Shown here piece after piece: positions 29,901-44,900 of a stretch of 58,507 nt of DNA. The DNA lies in contig JAJRRC010000115.1 of the NCBI GenBank assembly GCA_024279865.1, positions 1 to 58,507 of the forward strand, read 5' to 3'. Under the pieces are notes generated by a model. The model was not told the DNA's origin. It saw only the letters and a program-made list of their open reading frames with translations, and did not search any database. This DNA comes from Planctomycetota bacterium. GTDB taxonomy: Bacteria; Planctomycetota; Phycisphaerae; Phycisphaerales; Phycisphaeraceae. A program made the translations under genes and the position numbers. Numbering within the stretch: the first letter of the stretch is position 1; every line of letters starts with the position of its first letter.

Positions 29901-32900
29901 GGTGGCAACCACATCTTCGATGCCGTCACCATCTACATCCACCCCGGTGCTGGAAACCTGGTAGAGCACTTTGTTATCTTCGCTAGGCGTATTGGGGTCC
30001 TCTGCAATGATAAACAGCGTGCCATCTGCAGGATCAGCTTCCATTGCAAAGATATTTTCCAATGGGGTGTAGCCAGAGTCTCGGTTGTTGCTATCCAATG
30101 CAAGAATCGTCCCAACCACCTGCGAGCCGGTGACGTTGCCGGTGGCGGCATCCCGATTGAGTCGAACGAGTTGATTGGCATTGCTATTGAGCTTATTCAC
30201 CGCAAAGATCGAGCCTGATGGGGTGGCAGCCAATGCTTGCAAATCGCTGTAACTGACACCCGTATTGCCACGGTCCACATTGGGAACAAACGAGTCAATT
30301 TGAGCCACTGCGTAGAGTTGTTCTGTTGGTTCTGCGTTGCTGAGATTGGTGCTTCCAAAGTCCACACCCAAAATATTACGTACCGAAGTGCCAAGACCGT
30401 TTAATACCACAGGCTTGGGAACAGAGGTCTTGCCATCAATGATCAATGCCAATTCATTGCCCGCAATGGTTTGGCCGGTGGAGTCGACATTGTCACTGTC
30501 TACCACCGCGATGATTGGGGTATTGAGGTCAGACCCAAAATCACTCAACGACACAGCCAAGGCGGTGGTGTTGTCGATATTTTGGCCGATCAAACGTTCT
30601 GCAAAGGAGATGGTGCCGTCACTGTTGGCATCATCAAAGTTCAATTCCGCAGAGACCAAGAGGTTGTCTGCGACCACAATGCCTGCCGTCACATTATTCG
30701 TCAAGTCATTGACGAGGTCATCCACGCCCGCACCACGCACGCCCAATGAGCTGGTCAAAACACCTTCGGTGAAGGGGATGAACGCTTCTTGGAGATTGTC
30801 ATCGGTGGGATCTTCTGCGTCTTTGGGGAAGTTTTCTGTTCGAGCACCAATGTAGACTGAGCCTGTACCAGTGGGAGCCGAGACGATGATGGCCATTGAG
30901 CCATCCGCTGGATTGATCAGTAGATCGCCAATCGTTTCTTCGAAAGGCAACATAGGCCTGTCAGCGGTGGGATCTTCTGGATCAAAATCTGCAACCGGAG
31001 CAACGATAATGCTTGAGGTTTCATCCGCTTGGGCCACATAAATCTGGAACAAGGTCGAGGTGGGGCGGCGGTCACGCGAATCCACATAGACCAGTTCATC
31101 ACTGGCAGTATCCGTGGCAATCAAGACGCCGCGTTCGCCGGTGAATGGGTTGATTAATGCTTCGTTGTAGGTCAGGCCGTCGAGTGATTCACCACGCTTA
31201 GGGCCATCTCCGGTATCGTCAGGGTCGGACAAACCGCCGAGGACTTGAACCGTTCCGGTTGCCAGGTCAATGGTGAGCAAGCGACTGTCCGCACCCGCAT
31301 TTTCAGTTGCCACCACGCTAGTTGCAAGAGCATTCACATCGTCATCGACCAAGGCAATGCCCGATATACCAGTAATAAAATCGCCTGCAAAATTCACATC
31401 CGTAAAGGATGATCCCGTAATGGAAGTGGCAACGCCGTTGACTCGGGTGATACCCAAAACGCCCAACTGACCAACATCTGTCGTGCCATCGGTCCCCCCC
31501 TTGGTCAGTCGTGAAACAATCAAACGGTCTTGGCCAAGTACTTGGTCAAACACGATGGAACTGATCGTTGCATCTTCGGGGGTCGTCGATAGTGAAGAGG
31601 TCAGTTCTGATAGCGTATTTTGAATGGCTGAACGGTTGCCTGCATTAACGTCGATGGTGTAGAAGAAGTCACGGTTGGCTGTGGTATCGCCTGAAGTCAC
31701 AGGCTGGTTGACGACCATGTACAACAATTCATCAATGCTATTGAAGTCCGCTGCCAATACGGAGTTCACGGTTGATAAACCGGTGGCATCATCAACGGAT
31801 AAGGTGACTGCTGAGCCGCGGATGATGCTTGAGCCATCACTGGCAAACAGCAAGGGTCGTGAGCTGACACCTTCGACAAAGCTCGAAAGTCCTCTCACGC
31901 CAGCCACTGAACCGACGGGTCCCAATGCTTTGGCGATAGCGGAATCGGTATTGATTTCAAGAAGCTGAGCGCCATCTTCATGAGCATGGTCAATACCGAC
32001 CAAGATCACATTGCTACTGCGATCTTCTGCAAAGGCGAGGCCTTGGATTTGCGTGGAAGTGGTGTCACCAATGGTGACTTCACCGACTTGGGTCGCAGTC
32101 ACCGAGGTGATGCCCGTGGTCGCGATGCGTTGAAGTGACGTGCCAGTGATCACACCAGTATCATCGGTTGTCAGAATCGTTGCGAAGAGCGTGTTGTCGT
32201 TCTGGAAAGCCATACCTGTATAGGTATTGGTTGCTTCCAATCCATTTAGCAAGATCGGTCTTACATCACTTCCTAAGAAAGTTACCACATCAGGCAAACC
32301 GTCATTGTTGGTATCTTGGGTAATCGGAGCGGTGAATTTACCCGAATTTTTATCGACTTTAATCAACGCGGTATCAAAGGTGCTTCTGATGGGGTTGCCA
32401 TTTGTGTCCAGTTCCGCACTGGTTGTGAACAGGCTCGAATCCACTGCCGCATTGCCATCAAAGTCCTGTGTGATCACGAACAGGTTGCCGTTGGAATCAA
32501 AATCCATGGCAGAAATATCGCCTACCGTATTGGCGGAGTTGAAATCGATCACAATATAACGTGAACCACCGGCTTGGGAGGTATCCACCGCCAGCAACTG
32601 GTCACCCGAAGCAGACGTACGAGCGTCCATGGCAGTGATGTGTGTGGCTTGGCCGGAGATGGTGATGGGGCCGAGGTCTTCGATTTGGCCATCAACGGTA
32701 CTGAGGCTAAAGAAACGGTCCGATGCATTGGTACCTTCTCCGTCCCGAACCACTGCAAACAAGCGGTTTCTTTCGCTTCCCAAAAATGCCAAGGCCGAAA
32801 GGGTCGCCGTGCTCGCCAAACCACTGTCCAGCGTTGTGAGAGAAGTCGCAGTGAACGATCCACTTTGATCCGTTGTCGCTAAAGTGAGGTCCAGCAGATC

Positions 32901-35900
32901 AATCACAAACAGTTCGTGAGCTCCATTGACACTGCCACGACGACCGGCAAAGATCAGGCGATCACCATCGGTTTCTAAGGCATTGATGTCAAAAATATTT
33001 TCAAAGATTCCGGAATTGACACTCGTTTCAACCTTGAGAATACCTTGAAGAACCGGTGCGTTGCTCGGATCTGTGCTGTCAATGGAATACAAACTCGATG
33101 TGTTATCCATCGCATCGCGTTTGATCGCAAACAGAACCGCTTGGTTTTGAACCTCTGCGATTGTCAAGGCTTCAAATCCAAACGATGCGCCAAAGTCACC
33201 ATTGACTGCAAGGGTCGGAGCGATGGAGGGGGCTGCTGCATCATTGTTCCATACCGCGGCAGTGCTGGAGATCAGTGTGTTGTTCAGCGGGTTGTCTCCC
33301 AACACCGAATAGAAGCGAACATAATCATCGCTGGTGGTGCTGGTTGTTCCGTTGTCGTTGCCACCATCGGTGGAGAAGCCAACAAGATCCAATGAAACCG
33401 AACCGGCTTCTGACAAGCTTGTTGAAAGTGAGGGGTCATCAAGATTCACTTGAATCAATCGACGCAGCACGTTGCCATCAGCATCTGTATTGGAGTCGTC
33501 AAATGCAATCAGTTCTTTGATGCCATCGTTATCTAAATCAGCAAAGTCCATGCCCGCCAACACGGTATCGGTTCCATCGATGCGAATAATACCTAGCCGT
33601 TCAGAAACGGTTGGAATGCCGATTTGGACTGTTCGACGTTGTGTATCGCCTGCAGCGCGATCGATGCCAGTCAAGGAGCCTTGAGCATTAACCGCCAAGC
33701 CGATCAAATCAGTGCTGGCTCCATCCACTTCAACACGCCCCAATAAGCCAGAGGAGGCATTGGTGGTGCTGATGGTGATGAGGTCACTGGTGCCCGCTTG
33801 AATTTGCACAGAAGCAAACAACAACGGCTGATCTGGATGCGATATCAAACCCGCAATCGTGTGGGTGATGGTGCCTGCGGCAGAGAGTAATCCTCGAGAA
33901 TCCGCAACAGATTGATCTGCTAAGCCCGTGCCATGCAAGTCAACGGTGACCTGTGGCAATGCCAGTAGTTGGTTGCCACTGACCATTAATTCACTAGGGG
34001 TTTCACCAGAACGAATGCTATAGCTGCGGCCGTCAGAATCAATGGCTAAGCCTTGCAAGTTCACGTCCACACTGCCGGGGGTGGTGATTTGGCGTGCATG
34101 AATCTGAGTTTCGGTGATTTCAGTGATCGGTTGTTCGAGGTTAATTTCGATGAGTCGCCGATTGTTGACACCTTGCTGGCCAGGTTCGAACTTGTTGATT
34201 GCAATCAAATCGCCAAAGACGGTAAACGCCATGGCCACGATATCAGTGTCGTTGCCACTGTCGTCAATGATCTCGCCTCGCAGTCGACCGTTGGTCAGGT
34301 CCGCCAGGGGGATTTCGATTAGATAATCGCCTGCTTCAGGATTGCCCGCACCGGTGGACAGGTCTGCGGGCACACTGTCGACCACGACGTAGAGATAGGT
34401 TCCCGTCGGATCAATGGAAACTGCTTTGACGGTGGAAGTGATTGCAACAGGATCGCGTTGGGTTGTCGTCGTGTACACGTCTTCCCCTGCCACGACTGTG
34501 TTGTTAAATCGGAAGACCTGAAGCGGTCCTTGACTGACAGCAGTCCCATCTTCTGCAACGGTATAAATATTGCCGCCTGAAACGGTGTACATCGTGCCGT
34601 TGGTGGGATGAGTCGCCAAGCCTTTGACATCGGTTCCAAGGCCTGTGGCTGTTTCACTAATCTGGTTAAAACTGCTGACCGAGCCGTTGGTATTGCGGAG
34701 GACTTCATACAGGAAGAGGTCATTGCCTGATGGCGCCAACGCAAAAACGCGATTGGCACTTGAAACAGTCAAACCACGAATATCAAACGTGCCACCAAGG
34801 TCATTGCCCACGCTGATGGCAGGCAGGGGGGCATCGCCGTTGTAGCCGACGGCAAAGAGTTCGCCATCAGGCGTGGCTGTGAGCGCTTCGATTCCCATGT
34901 AACGGTTGCCCGACTCATCGGTGAGGATTCCCACAAAGGTCAATGAGGCAGTGGACATGGCCACGTCAGGATCAAACGCAAGGCTACCGGTGGAAGGGTT
35001 GCGATTGACACGGTACAGCTCTGTTTGGTTACGGTCATTGTTAAAGTTCACCGCAAACAGAATTTCTTCGCCATTGACATTCACAGGCAAGAACGCCAAG
35101 CCTTCGATATCTAAATCTTCACTTTGTAGACGACCGTCAGGCGTGACTGAAATACTGCCCAAGTCACCATTGACTGCGACCAGTGGGTTAAAATCATCAC
35201 TGGCCCAAAGCTCATTGTTTTGGAGAAAATTAGCAGCAATGCGAGTATCCGCAAAATCATAGTCAAAGATACTGTAGAAGCGGCCGGAGCTATCTGACGC
35301 GAAGCCGGACAAATCGGTTCGCACGCTACCTAGGTCCGAAAGAATCAAGGAGTTGTTCGTTGGGTCTGTCGTATCAATTTGAATGGTTTGACGGGTGGTG
35401 TGGATGACTTGTTCGCCATTGATGCCGATGAGTTCCCCATCTTCGTCAAAATCAATGCCACGGATCTGGGTATCAATGTTCAGGGCCACGGAGGTTCCCG
35501 GATCATCATTGGCCGGATCAGGGTTGTTTGCAATTTGAACGCGGCCGATGACTGTTACTTCCGCTGTCAACTCATCAATGGTGATCAAACGGTCGAAGCT
35601 TTCGTCGGTTGTGGTGATGGTATTGCCGTTGATATTACGGTTTTGCGCGTCATCCCATATTCCGTAGAGATTGCCTTGCTCTGTGACATTGCCTTCAAAG
35701 GCTAAGCCACGAATGTCTTCAAAGATGGCCACGCCAAGAGCCGACGCTCCTTTGATAACCAGGCCGCCTCGTGAGGTTGCCAATCCTGTCAGGCTAGAGA
35801 CTGAGTACAATTCGTTGCCGCTGACCCACAGTTCATCGTTGTCTGGGAAACCATCGCCATTGCGATCAGGGCTCTCCAAGGTGCGGTCAATGTCATATAC

Positions 35901-38900
35901 ACTGTAGAAGCGTCCAGCATAATCAAAGTTCTCCGTCAGATCAGAAGCTCCCCCAAGTGGATACGCATTGGCAGAATAGCCCACCAGTTCATCGGGGATA
36001 AAGTCGGCAGAATCGGTTGGGTCGGTCACTGCGGTCACTTGACCAAAGGTTTCTGCAGCTCCACCCACGCCGGTGCCGATGCGGAACAGACGTCGACCGC
36101 CGGGATTATTTGCATCAACCGCTTCCATGGCAATCAAGTCGGAATCTTGCTGGGGCGGTCGTCCCTCCGTGCTCACGAGAGCAACGGGTGCTCTAAATGC
36201 GTCGCGATAACCTTGAGCATTAAAGTCCATGTGAGCAATCTGGACTGCGGTTTCAGCAGTGCCATCGCCATCAGCGTCAACCATCAACGCCACGGGGGCT
36301 TCTCGAAGTTCCCATGCGTCTCCTTGCGGCCCTGTAATGATTGTGAAGGAGATGAGTGCCTGAACACCTCCACTGTTTTCAATCACCGCATAGATAACGG
36401 GGTGACTTTCAGGTGGCTCCAAATGTCCTTGTTGGTATGAGGAAAATGAGAAGCTTACAATCCTCGCATCTAACTCACTGCCTCCGACAGTCATGAGAAT
36501 ATTTCCCGCTGGCGCAGAAGCAACCACGCCACCCGTACTGATAATGGATATTTTGTTGCCACCATAAGAAACATACAAAACGCCGGTCGCGGGGTGAGCT
36601 TCAATGGCTGTCACATCCGTAATCGGAAGATTCGCAGAATCCCGAATCACGCCCAATAAGTTGTTGGACAAAACTTCCTGTGTATTGGGATCTTGTTCAA
36701 TTCGCATCAGTTCCAGCCACGTTGGCGTGGCTGGGTCTTGAGATCGAACCACTGCGAAGGTCACAGGGTCTGTACCACTTCCGAGATCTGTCACCGCAAT
36801 GTCAATATAGTCATAGTCTGGAGACGTTTCGTCTTCGGCAAAAATGATACGTGAGTCGGTTCCCAAGTCGCCGCCGACCGAACCGGTCAGAACAGGTGCG
36901 TCATGGTTGAACCCTGCGGCAAACAGCGTGCCACTGGTGAGCAATTGATTGGTGGTGGTGTTGTGCGTATAGAAACGACCAAAGCTATCGGAGGCAAAGC
37001 TTTCAAAGTTGTCCGTATCGGTACCCATCCGTTTGATGAACTGAGCGTTGTCAAGGTTTAGTTTGGTTGTACCAGCAACATTGAGAGCTCCATCGGTATC
37101 GCTAATCAGAAGCAAGCTTGGCCCGGCAGGGTCTGAAGCATCAATCGCAAGTAAGTCGCGTTGGCCATTGCCATCAAGATCAGCCACACCGAAATCCAAC
37201 CCGATGATCTGGGTATTCACGCCATCGCGTTGAATGGCACCAAGGTCTGTAATGACACCGCCTGCGGCAACGGTCAACAGGTGATATTCTTCATCCGCAG
37301 GATCTGCTGCATCCACACGCGTTAAAGCATAAATGGTGGGGGTCATGGCATCAGAATCTGGATCAATCGTCAGATCCAAAATGGTTCCCGTGCCAGCCGT
37401 TAAGGTTCCTAATTCCGTATAGGTTCCATCAGTTGAATCGATCAGAATCAGAGTTTGATTTTGAGTTTCGGGTGAAATATATAGGAGGTCGGCAGTATCG
37501 TCATAAGAAAGCAAACGACCCTGACTATCAATCACCAATCCTATTGGGGTAAACAAGGGCGATGCGGTTGGCGTGGTGAGTGACGTGGTGGTATGCGAGG
37601 CATTGGCCGAATTAATGTCAATCTGGATCAGATGAAGGCCACTATCGGTATTGTTCCATGCAAGCAGTTTGCCTTGAGGCGTGAACGCCATGCCCGAAAG
37701 TATGGCAAGGTCGCCACCCACAGATGCAGGAGGTTGAACTTCGCCCAAGTTTGTTGCCAACAAGGTGGTCGGGTCAACCTGATACAACGTATCAGTACCA
37801 GTCAAGTTTAGATCGAATACCAACGTCCCATTGGCGGCAAACGCCATGGCAGTCACATCGCCATTGGTCGTCACAGGCGAACTGGTCGCAGGATCTTCGA
37901 GCAGTCCCAAGGATGTTGCTGTGCCATCAAGGGCGAGGCTAAACAATTCCAGTGGCGCAGGACTGCCGCCACCGAGAGCGACAACAAAGTGCAAGGTTCC
38001 TGAAGCATCAATCGCCAAGCTTTGAATACCTGTGATGGCAGTGCTGTCGAGGGCATTGAGGATATTCCCCAAACTATCCGTTCCCGTCACATTGCCATCG
38101 GCATCACGGGTAATCGAATGCAATATGTTATCAGAAACCACATAAACGGTTCCATCGCTGGCCATGGTCATCGCCTGGACACTTAGAGCCGAAAGATCAA
38201 TACCATTGGTAACATCCACATTAGGCAGTAATTCATCTGCGGTTACGCCCACGCCATAAATCTCCGTACGATTGACATCATCAAACGGCGAAGCTTCAAT
38301 CGCAGTCACGCGGAGCATTTGTTGCTGTCCGGTCCCCTCATCATAGAGGGTTCCCATATTCGTAATCGTCGATGTATTAACGGCAGGAACACTGCTCAGT
38401 GTCGCACCAATGCCATTACCCGTCACGGTGAAAATGGAACCATTATTCAGAACGGTCAGTTCACTGTTGGCATCGGAATTGATTTCTGCGGTGCTGATGT
38501 TGACTTGCTGTCTGGTTTCATAGTCATACGTTGTTCCCAGGCCTGTGACCGCATCAATCAGACGATAGGTGCTCGGTCGCATCATTTTGCCAATAGAATG
38601 ATTGTTGGGGGCTGTTAAAGGAGTTGCCGGGGCTGCATAAAAATCTGCCTGAGCAAGATCGACGGTATAACCCAGGTCCTGCATTTGAGCGACGGTAATA
38701 CGGCTCAATGGGTTCACGCCAGTATTAAGGAATCCCGTCATCAATTCATTATCGAGAATACTTTCACGCCAATGCGAAAGTGCGGTTCCAGGACCGCCCG
38801 TCTCTTCAACAGGAACAGAAGCGACAGTGGTTCCAAAAATAGTATTGTATTCTGCGGTGGCTGCTGCACCTGTGAAACGTGGATCATCCGTGTCGGAGTT

Positions 38901-41900
38901 ATCGAGCAGATTCAAGTCTGTCCATATCGTGCCGATTCCCATGACATGACCCATCTCATGCAGGATCACATCTTGAAGTTGGCCATTGGTTTCTAATGCC
39001 GCCAAGTCTGCGATATCAAACTGCATGAATCCCGTCACAGGCAGAAATGTATCTGTGTCCCCTGTTCGCAGAGCGGTATAATTAGCTTGTCCAAGAATTC
39101 CGTTCACGCCGTCGATTGGTGTGCCACTGGCGGAAATTTCTATATCATCAATGAGCCGACCATCAACCATAAAATCAACAATGTCTGTCGTGATGATGGA
39201 TTCCCAGCGTTGAGCAGCTAGCTCAAAAATGGCTTGCTGTGAAACGGTGAGTCCGCCGTCAAAGACTATGTCTATATCAAAACCAGTGCCACCACTACCA
39301 CTTGGTGCTGTAAGTGTACTGGGAGCAATCAACAAATCGGTCAGGTCTAAAGCCCGTGCAGCGGTCAAGATTGGGGTACTCGTAGCGGTTGGATCGGCTG
39401 TGGCATCATAAATATCATGAATCGCACTGCCGAAGCTATCTACAATATTGCCTCGTGAAGTGGAACTGACCACTTCACCATTGTCATCACGGGACACTTC
39501 AATCAATTGCAAAGGACTGGTATCCAACGGCCTAAATGGATTGAGAAAATTACCATCAACGGGCCAACTACGATCATTGATCAAGAAGATACGATCATTG
39601 CCATTGCCATCATCAATCGCCAAAACCGTGACTGCCTGAGTCTCGTAATTGCTACTCAATTCTCCCACCAACGAAGGCAATGGAACATGGTCCACCGAGT
39701 TGGCGGAATTGGTCTGGCCATTGTCATAGAAACTACGCACCAACAGATTGTTCATCTGTGGGTTGTCGTAAATCGAGTAGAAGAATATTTCATCATCGGT
39801 GATGTCTGCATTGCCTTTGTCATCAAACGAAGTCGAGAAGCCCACAAGATTGTCATCTACCGCACCCGCTTCGGTCAGGAAGTGACCCAGTACCGATGGG
39901 ACCATCAGATTAAAATCATTTGACGTGTTGTCATTGGGGAACAGTTGCTGTTGCGAATCATTAAATCGGGTATCGAGGTCGATTTGAACCAGTCGGGCAT
40001 TGCCTGCTCCACCAGAACGATCCACACCAATGATATGACCTGCTGCATTGACTTCAATATCACTCAAATCGAGCGCCTGCCTGTTAAGCGAATTGAGTAA
40101 TTGCAAAGGATCAGAGAACCGCCCCGTATTCAGTTCCAAAGCGGAATACGCCTGGTTGATCGTCACGATATCCCCCTCAGGTGGAGCAGGGCGTGCTGTA
40201 TCAATGGTGAAGGGCGTGGGCTGACCTTCGAAATTTAAAACAGCATGGAAGTCTTCGCCATTGACATTGGCAACGCCATCGGCTGTCTGGAAGGCCAAAC
40301 TTTCCACCGGGGCAGCCACCGCAATATATTGTTGGCTAGACCAAAGCGTCTGGAACGGCTGGGCGGCATTGGTTTCATCAAGCACACTGAAGAAGATGCC
40401 ATTGGAATCGGCAGTAAATCCGCGTAACGTGTTTCGCATGGTGCCCGGATCAAAGAGCGATTCCGTATCCAGCGTGGGATTGTAAGAGGTTCCTTTTTCA
40501 ACCAACAAGTTGAGAATTTGTCGCTGCACTTCGCCGGTTTGCGCGTCGACAATGGCATCATTGACAGCCATGAGTGTGGTTTGGAGTTGTCCCAAATCAT
40601 TGAAGTTTTGGATGAAGTCCATACCCGTAATCTGGGTGTCCACGCCGTTGATTTGAATGATCCCCAAGTCCGTTGCGGCCGTTGGATCTGTGGGATCCAA
40701 GGTCAACAAGTGATCATCATTGCCCTGATGCATGACAAGATACAAGGTACCCGTGTTCGGATCGCTGGCAATGGCTTGCACGCTGTTGTTGACTGAGTTA
40801 AACGCACCGTTGGTGGTTTGGATCAAGCCCCGGCTGGTGGCCAAACCGGTGGTGGTATTGATCGAGAACAGTTCAAGAGATTCATCAAACAGACCGTTGC
40901 CTGTGGCAGTGCGATCGACCACGCCCACAACGTAAAGTGTGCTGGTTCCCGAAGCGGCAAATTCCATGGCATGGATCTGCTGGATGGCCAAGGGGGTATC
41001 ATCATTCGTCATAATCGGGCCCGTGCCGATTCTTGTATTTCCTGTTACTTTTCCAAAATCAGCATCTCGATCAATTCGATAAAGTTCAAAGTTTGAGCCT
41101 GTGCCATGGATGGCGAAGAGTTGATCGTTGGCCCGCGTATCAATGGCCGTGCCAACGATGTTCAAATCAGTGCCGTCGTTACTCAGACCCAAGCCTGGAT
41201 TTGAAAAGGCCAATGTGGCGGCAGTGGTTGTGCCAGTGGTTGCATCCGTTGCCGCAACACCAAGATTGGCCGTATTGATCGCGGCAACAAGATTCGTCAT
41301 GGTCTCAGCATCATCAACTCCAATACGCACACCTGTATTGCCAGCATGCACATTGAGAATGTCAAGGCCTTCGAAAATACCGTTGGCCGTGGCTGGAGCC
41401 GTGGCATCATCCATGCCATCAACGCCGTTGATTCCAAGACTACGTGTGGTGGCATTGGTTGCAATGGTCAGATGATTGGCCACGCCATTGGTCAGTGCAT
41501 CGTCAATGTCAATCCCCGTGCCTGCAGTGTTGATCGCTGCGGTCACGCCGGTGAAGCCCGTGGTGGTGAGGCTATCACCCGTGGTGGCGAGAGCAGCCGT
41601 CCCCAAGGCCGCTGCGGCCAATGTATCATGTCGCACCGTCAATACAGAGCCGGGCGTGTTTTGCACCGCCGTCACGTCCAGCGTTGCCGCGTTAATTGCA
41701 GCAAGGAGATTGGCGTAAGTTCCAGCCTGATTGCTTCCAATGAGTACACGGGTCGCACCGGGGGTGATAAGCTCTTCTGGGGTGGAAATATCGTTTCCTT
41801 CGAAAACGCCATTGTTGTTCAGAGGCAATGCGTCGTCGGTACCATCCGTTCCCAAAATTCCAAGATCGCTGGCGGTTGATCCTGGTCCAATCTCGGCGAT

Positions 41901-44900
41901 GGCTAAGGCAGAGGCACCAATAAATTCCGCACCCGCCGTATCGGTAATATTCAAGCCGTTGGCAATGTCATTGATGGTGGCCCGGATCGCGGTGAATTGC
42001 TCATGCACCACTTCCATGTTCGCCCCGGTTTCGGTGACGCTGGTGGTGTTAAGATCCACGCCAGGGGTGTCATGTGTGAGGGTGACTTCTGATCCAAGGT
42101 TGGTTTCAACGGCCGTGACCAAAAGCGTGCCTGCGGTATTTTGTGCATTGATGGCCGCGACTAAGTTGTCCAAGGTCGCACCAATCTCTGTTGCATCCAT
42201 AAACACGCGTACGCCACTGGTCGCAGCAATGGCCGTGGCAGTGATGTTACCACCATTAAAAACATCATCCGAAGGTGTCGTATCAGTGCCCATGCCATTG
42301 TCTGTACCACTGATGGCCAAAGCATCGGATGTGGTGCTGGGGGCAATCGTTAATGTGCCTGCCCCTCCGGCCTTGTCGGCGATATCCAGGCCCGTCGAGG
42401 TATTATTCACAGAAGCGGTGATGGAGGAAAATGGCGAGGTGATCGCCAAATTCGCGGTTGTCTCAGCCAACGTGGGGGTTGAACCTGCATCGGCGACCAA
42501 GGTAATTACCGTACCCGACCCAGTGGTGGTTGCTCCCACGTTTAGGTTTCCGGCAAATTGCTGATCATTAATCATGTTCAGCAAATTGACCATGGTGTCT
42601 GCTTGAGTTGCCCCAATGCCCACGCCAATGTTCGTCGCTGCCGAGAGGGTCGGTGCGATGTTAGAGCCTTCAAAAATCCCGTTGTTGTCAGGATTCACAT
42701 CATCGGTTCCGTCGACACCCGCAATGCCCAGGGATTGCGTTGTGACGTTATCCGTGATGGTAATTGCTGCGTTCCCGGCTCCAGTCCAAACGGTCGCATT
42801 GTTGATGCCGGTCGGATTGGCAATTTCCCCAATCCAAAGACCTGTTCGATTGGGATTGATTTGAGCCCAGATGGCCGAGAAATCTTTTGTTTCAATTTGA
42901 TTGCTAGTATTTGAAATACTCAAATCGCCATTGAAAATCTCAGTTGTGCCAGCAGAGCCATGCTCTAAATGTACCACTTCATTGAAGCCCACTGTTTCGG
43001 TAATCGTGGTCAGATTTAGGCTTGAACCATCAATCGCGGTCTTCAATGCGTCGCGGACGGTGTCCAGTGTTCCCGTGTTGTTGACTGCAATATTGCCTAT
43101 GGCAGGTGTGCCGGTGGTGAATTCAAATATAACGGTATTGGCACCATCATTGATGGTGATGGTTTCACCAGTGCCTGGGAAATCTGTGAGGGAAATGGAA
43201 GCGGTGGCAAAGTTGCCTGTTGTGTTATTAATAGCACTCAGCACATCATTCACATTGTCGTTGACATTAGTAAGGCTTGATAGATCCACGCTAAAAGCGT
43301 GAGCCGCTAGGCCATCCGTGCGTGTAATCACAAAAGGCGTGGTTACATCAACGCCACTGGCACTATTCAGATCGCTGAGCAACGTTGTACCCGTGATGCC
43401 CGTGGCAAATTCAAAGACCACAGCAGAGTTGGTGCCATCGTTAATGGTAAAGGTTTCACCATTTGTAAAAACACCGCTGGATGTAATGTCTGCACGACGC
43501 AGGTTCATCAGTGCGATCAAGTTCGCAATCGTGCTATCGCCTGTTAAACCACTTAGATTCATAGCAAATACGGTGCCGTTGGTATCGGTGATATTAAACG
43601 GGACAGACAGGTCAATGCCCGCGCCACCATTTAATTCACTTAGCAGGGTGGTTGTGCCAAAGGTGCCTTTGTCAAATTCGAAGACGATGGGCGGGTTGGT
43701 GCCGTCGTCAATGGTAATGGTTTCCCCATCGACCACGCTGGTGAAGTTCATCGTGGTTGTGGGTGTATTGTCCGCATCGGTGTTGATGACGTTGAGCAAT
43801 TCTCCAACGGTGGTGATTCCGGCGAGATCAGCTACGTTCACGGTAACGTCCGCACCGTTTGTGCGGGTGATCACGAGACCGTTGGCGAGATCCACGCTCC
43901 CGCCACCATTCAGATCTGACAACAACGTGGCATCGACAATGCCATCATCGAATTCAAAGGTCACCGTGTTGGTGTCATCGTTAATGGTCAGCGTATCACC
44001 ATCAACGGTCACGGCGGCAAGCGTCACTTGACCGCGTGCTGCGGAAATGAGGTCTAACAGGTCTTGAACGGTATCGGTAGCGGGAGTTGTCAGACTTGAT
44101 AGATCAATAATAAAACGGGTGCCATCGGTTAGCGTCACCTCAAATTGCTGGTCAAGGTTTAGGCCATCATCTTCGTGGAGTAAGCTAAGGGTTGTACTGG
44201 TTTCGAGCGTTTTCAAGCCATCATCAAATTCAAAGGTCACGCTGTTGAGACCATCGTTAATCGTGAGGGTCTCTTTATCACTTGGGTTGGCACCGAAAGT
44301 AATACTACCTCGAACGACCGCGCCAGCAGAGCCATCGGTGAACTGAGTCAACGTGATATCGGTCGGGTTGCTGGTGGTCAGTCCCGTCGTCGGCGGCAAG
44401 TTCCCCACGTTGGCCAATGGGATGTACTGAGAAGCCAATGGGTTGGGACGACTGAGCGTGACCTTCGGCGTGGCAATCACTTCATCAACGAGACCATCGC
44501 CATCGGTGTCGGCATAGACATTTTGGTCCGTGGGATCAATCGTGTAAAGTAGGCTTGCATTGGTCCAAATATCCAAGTTTTCAGGGCTGTCATCATCAAA
44601 GATGCTATAGAATCGACCTGCTTCGTCCGAAGCAAAGCCCGCAAGATTGTCATTGACATCGCCAATATCCGACGTGCGACGCGTCGCAGCAGAAGGATTG
44701 TCCTGATCCACCAACAACAACAAACGTCCAGAACCTTGGGACGCGTCAATGGCAATCAACTCGTCGGCCGCATTGAAGTCCATGTCCACAATCTGTGTGC
44801 TGATGTCTGGATTGCTGGTATCGAGGTCATACTCAATGAGGCCACGTGAAGACACGCGAATTTCATCAAAGAAGAAGTCCGGCTCCGTGTCCACAGGCGT

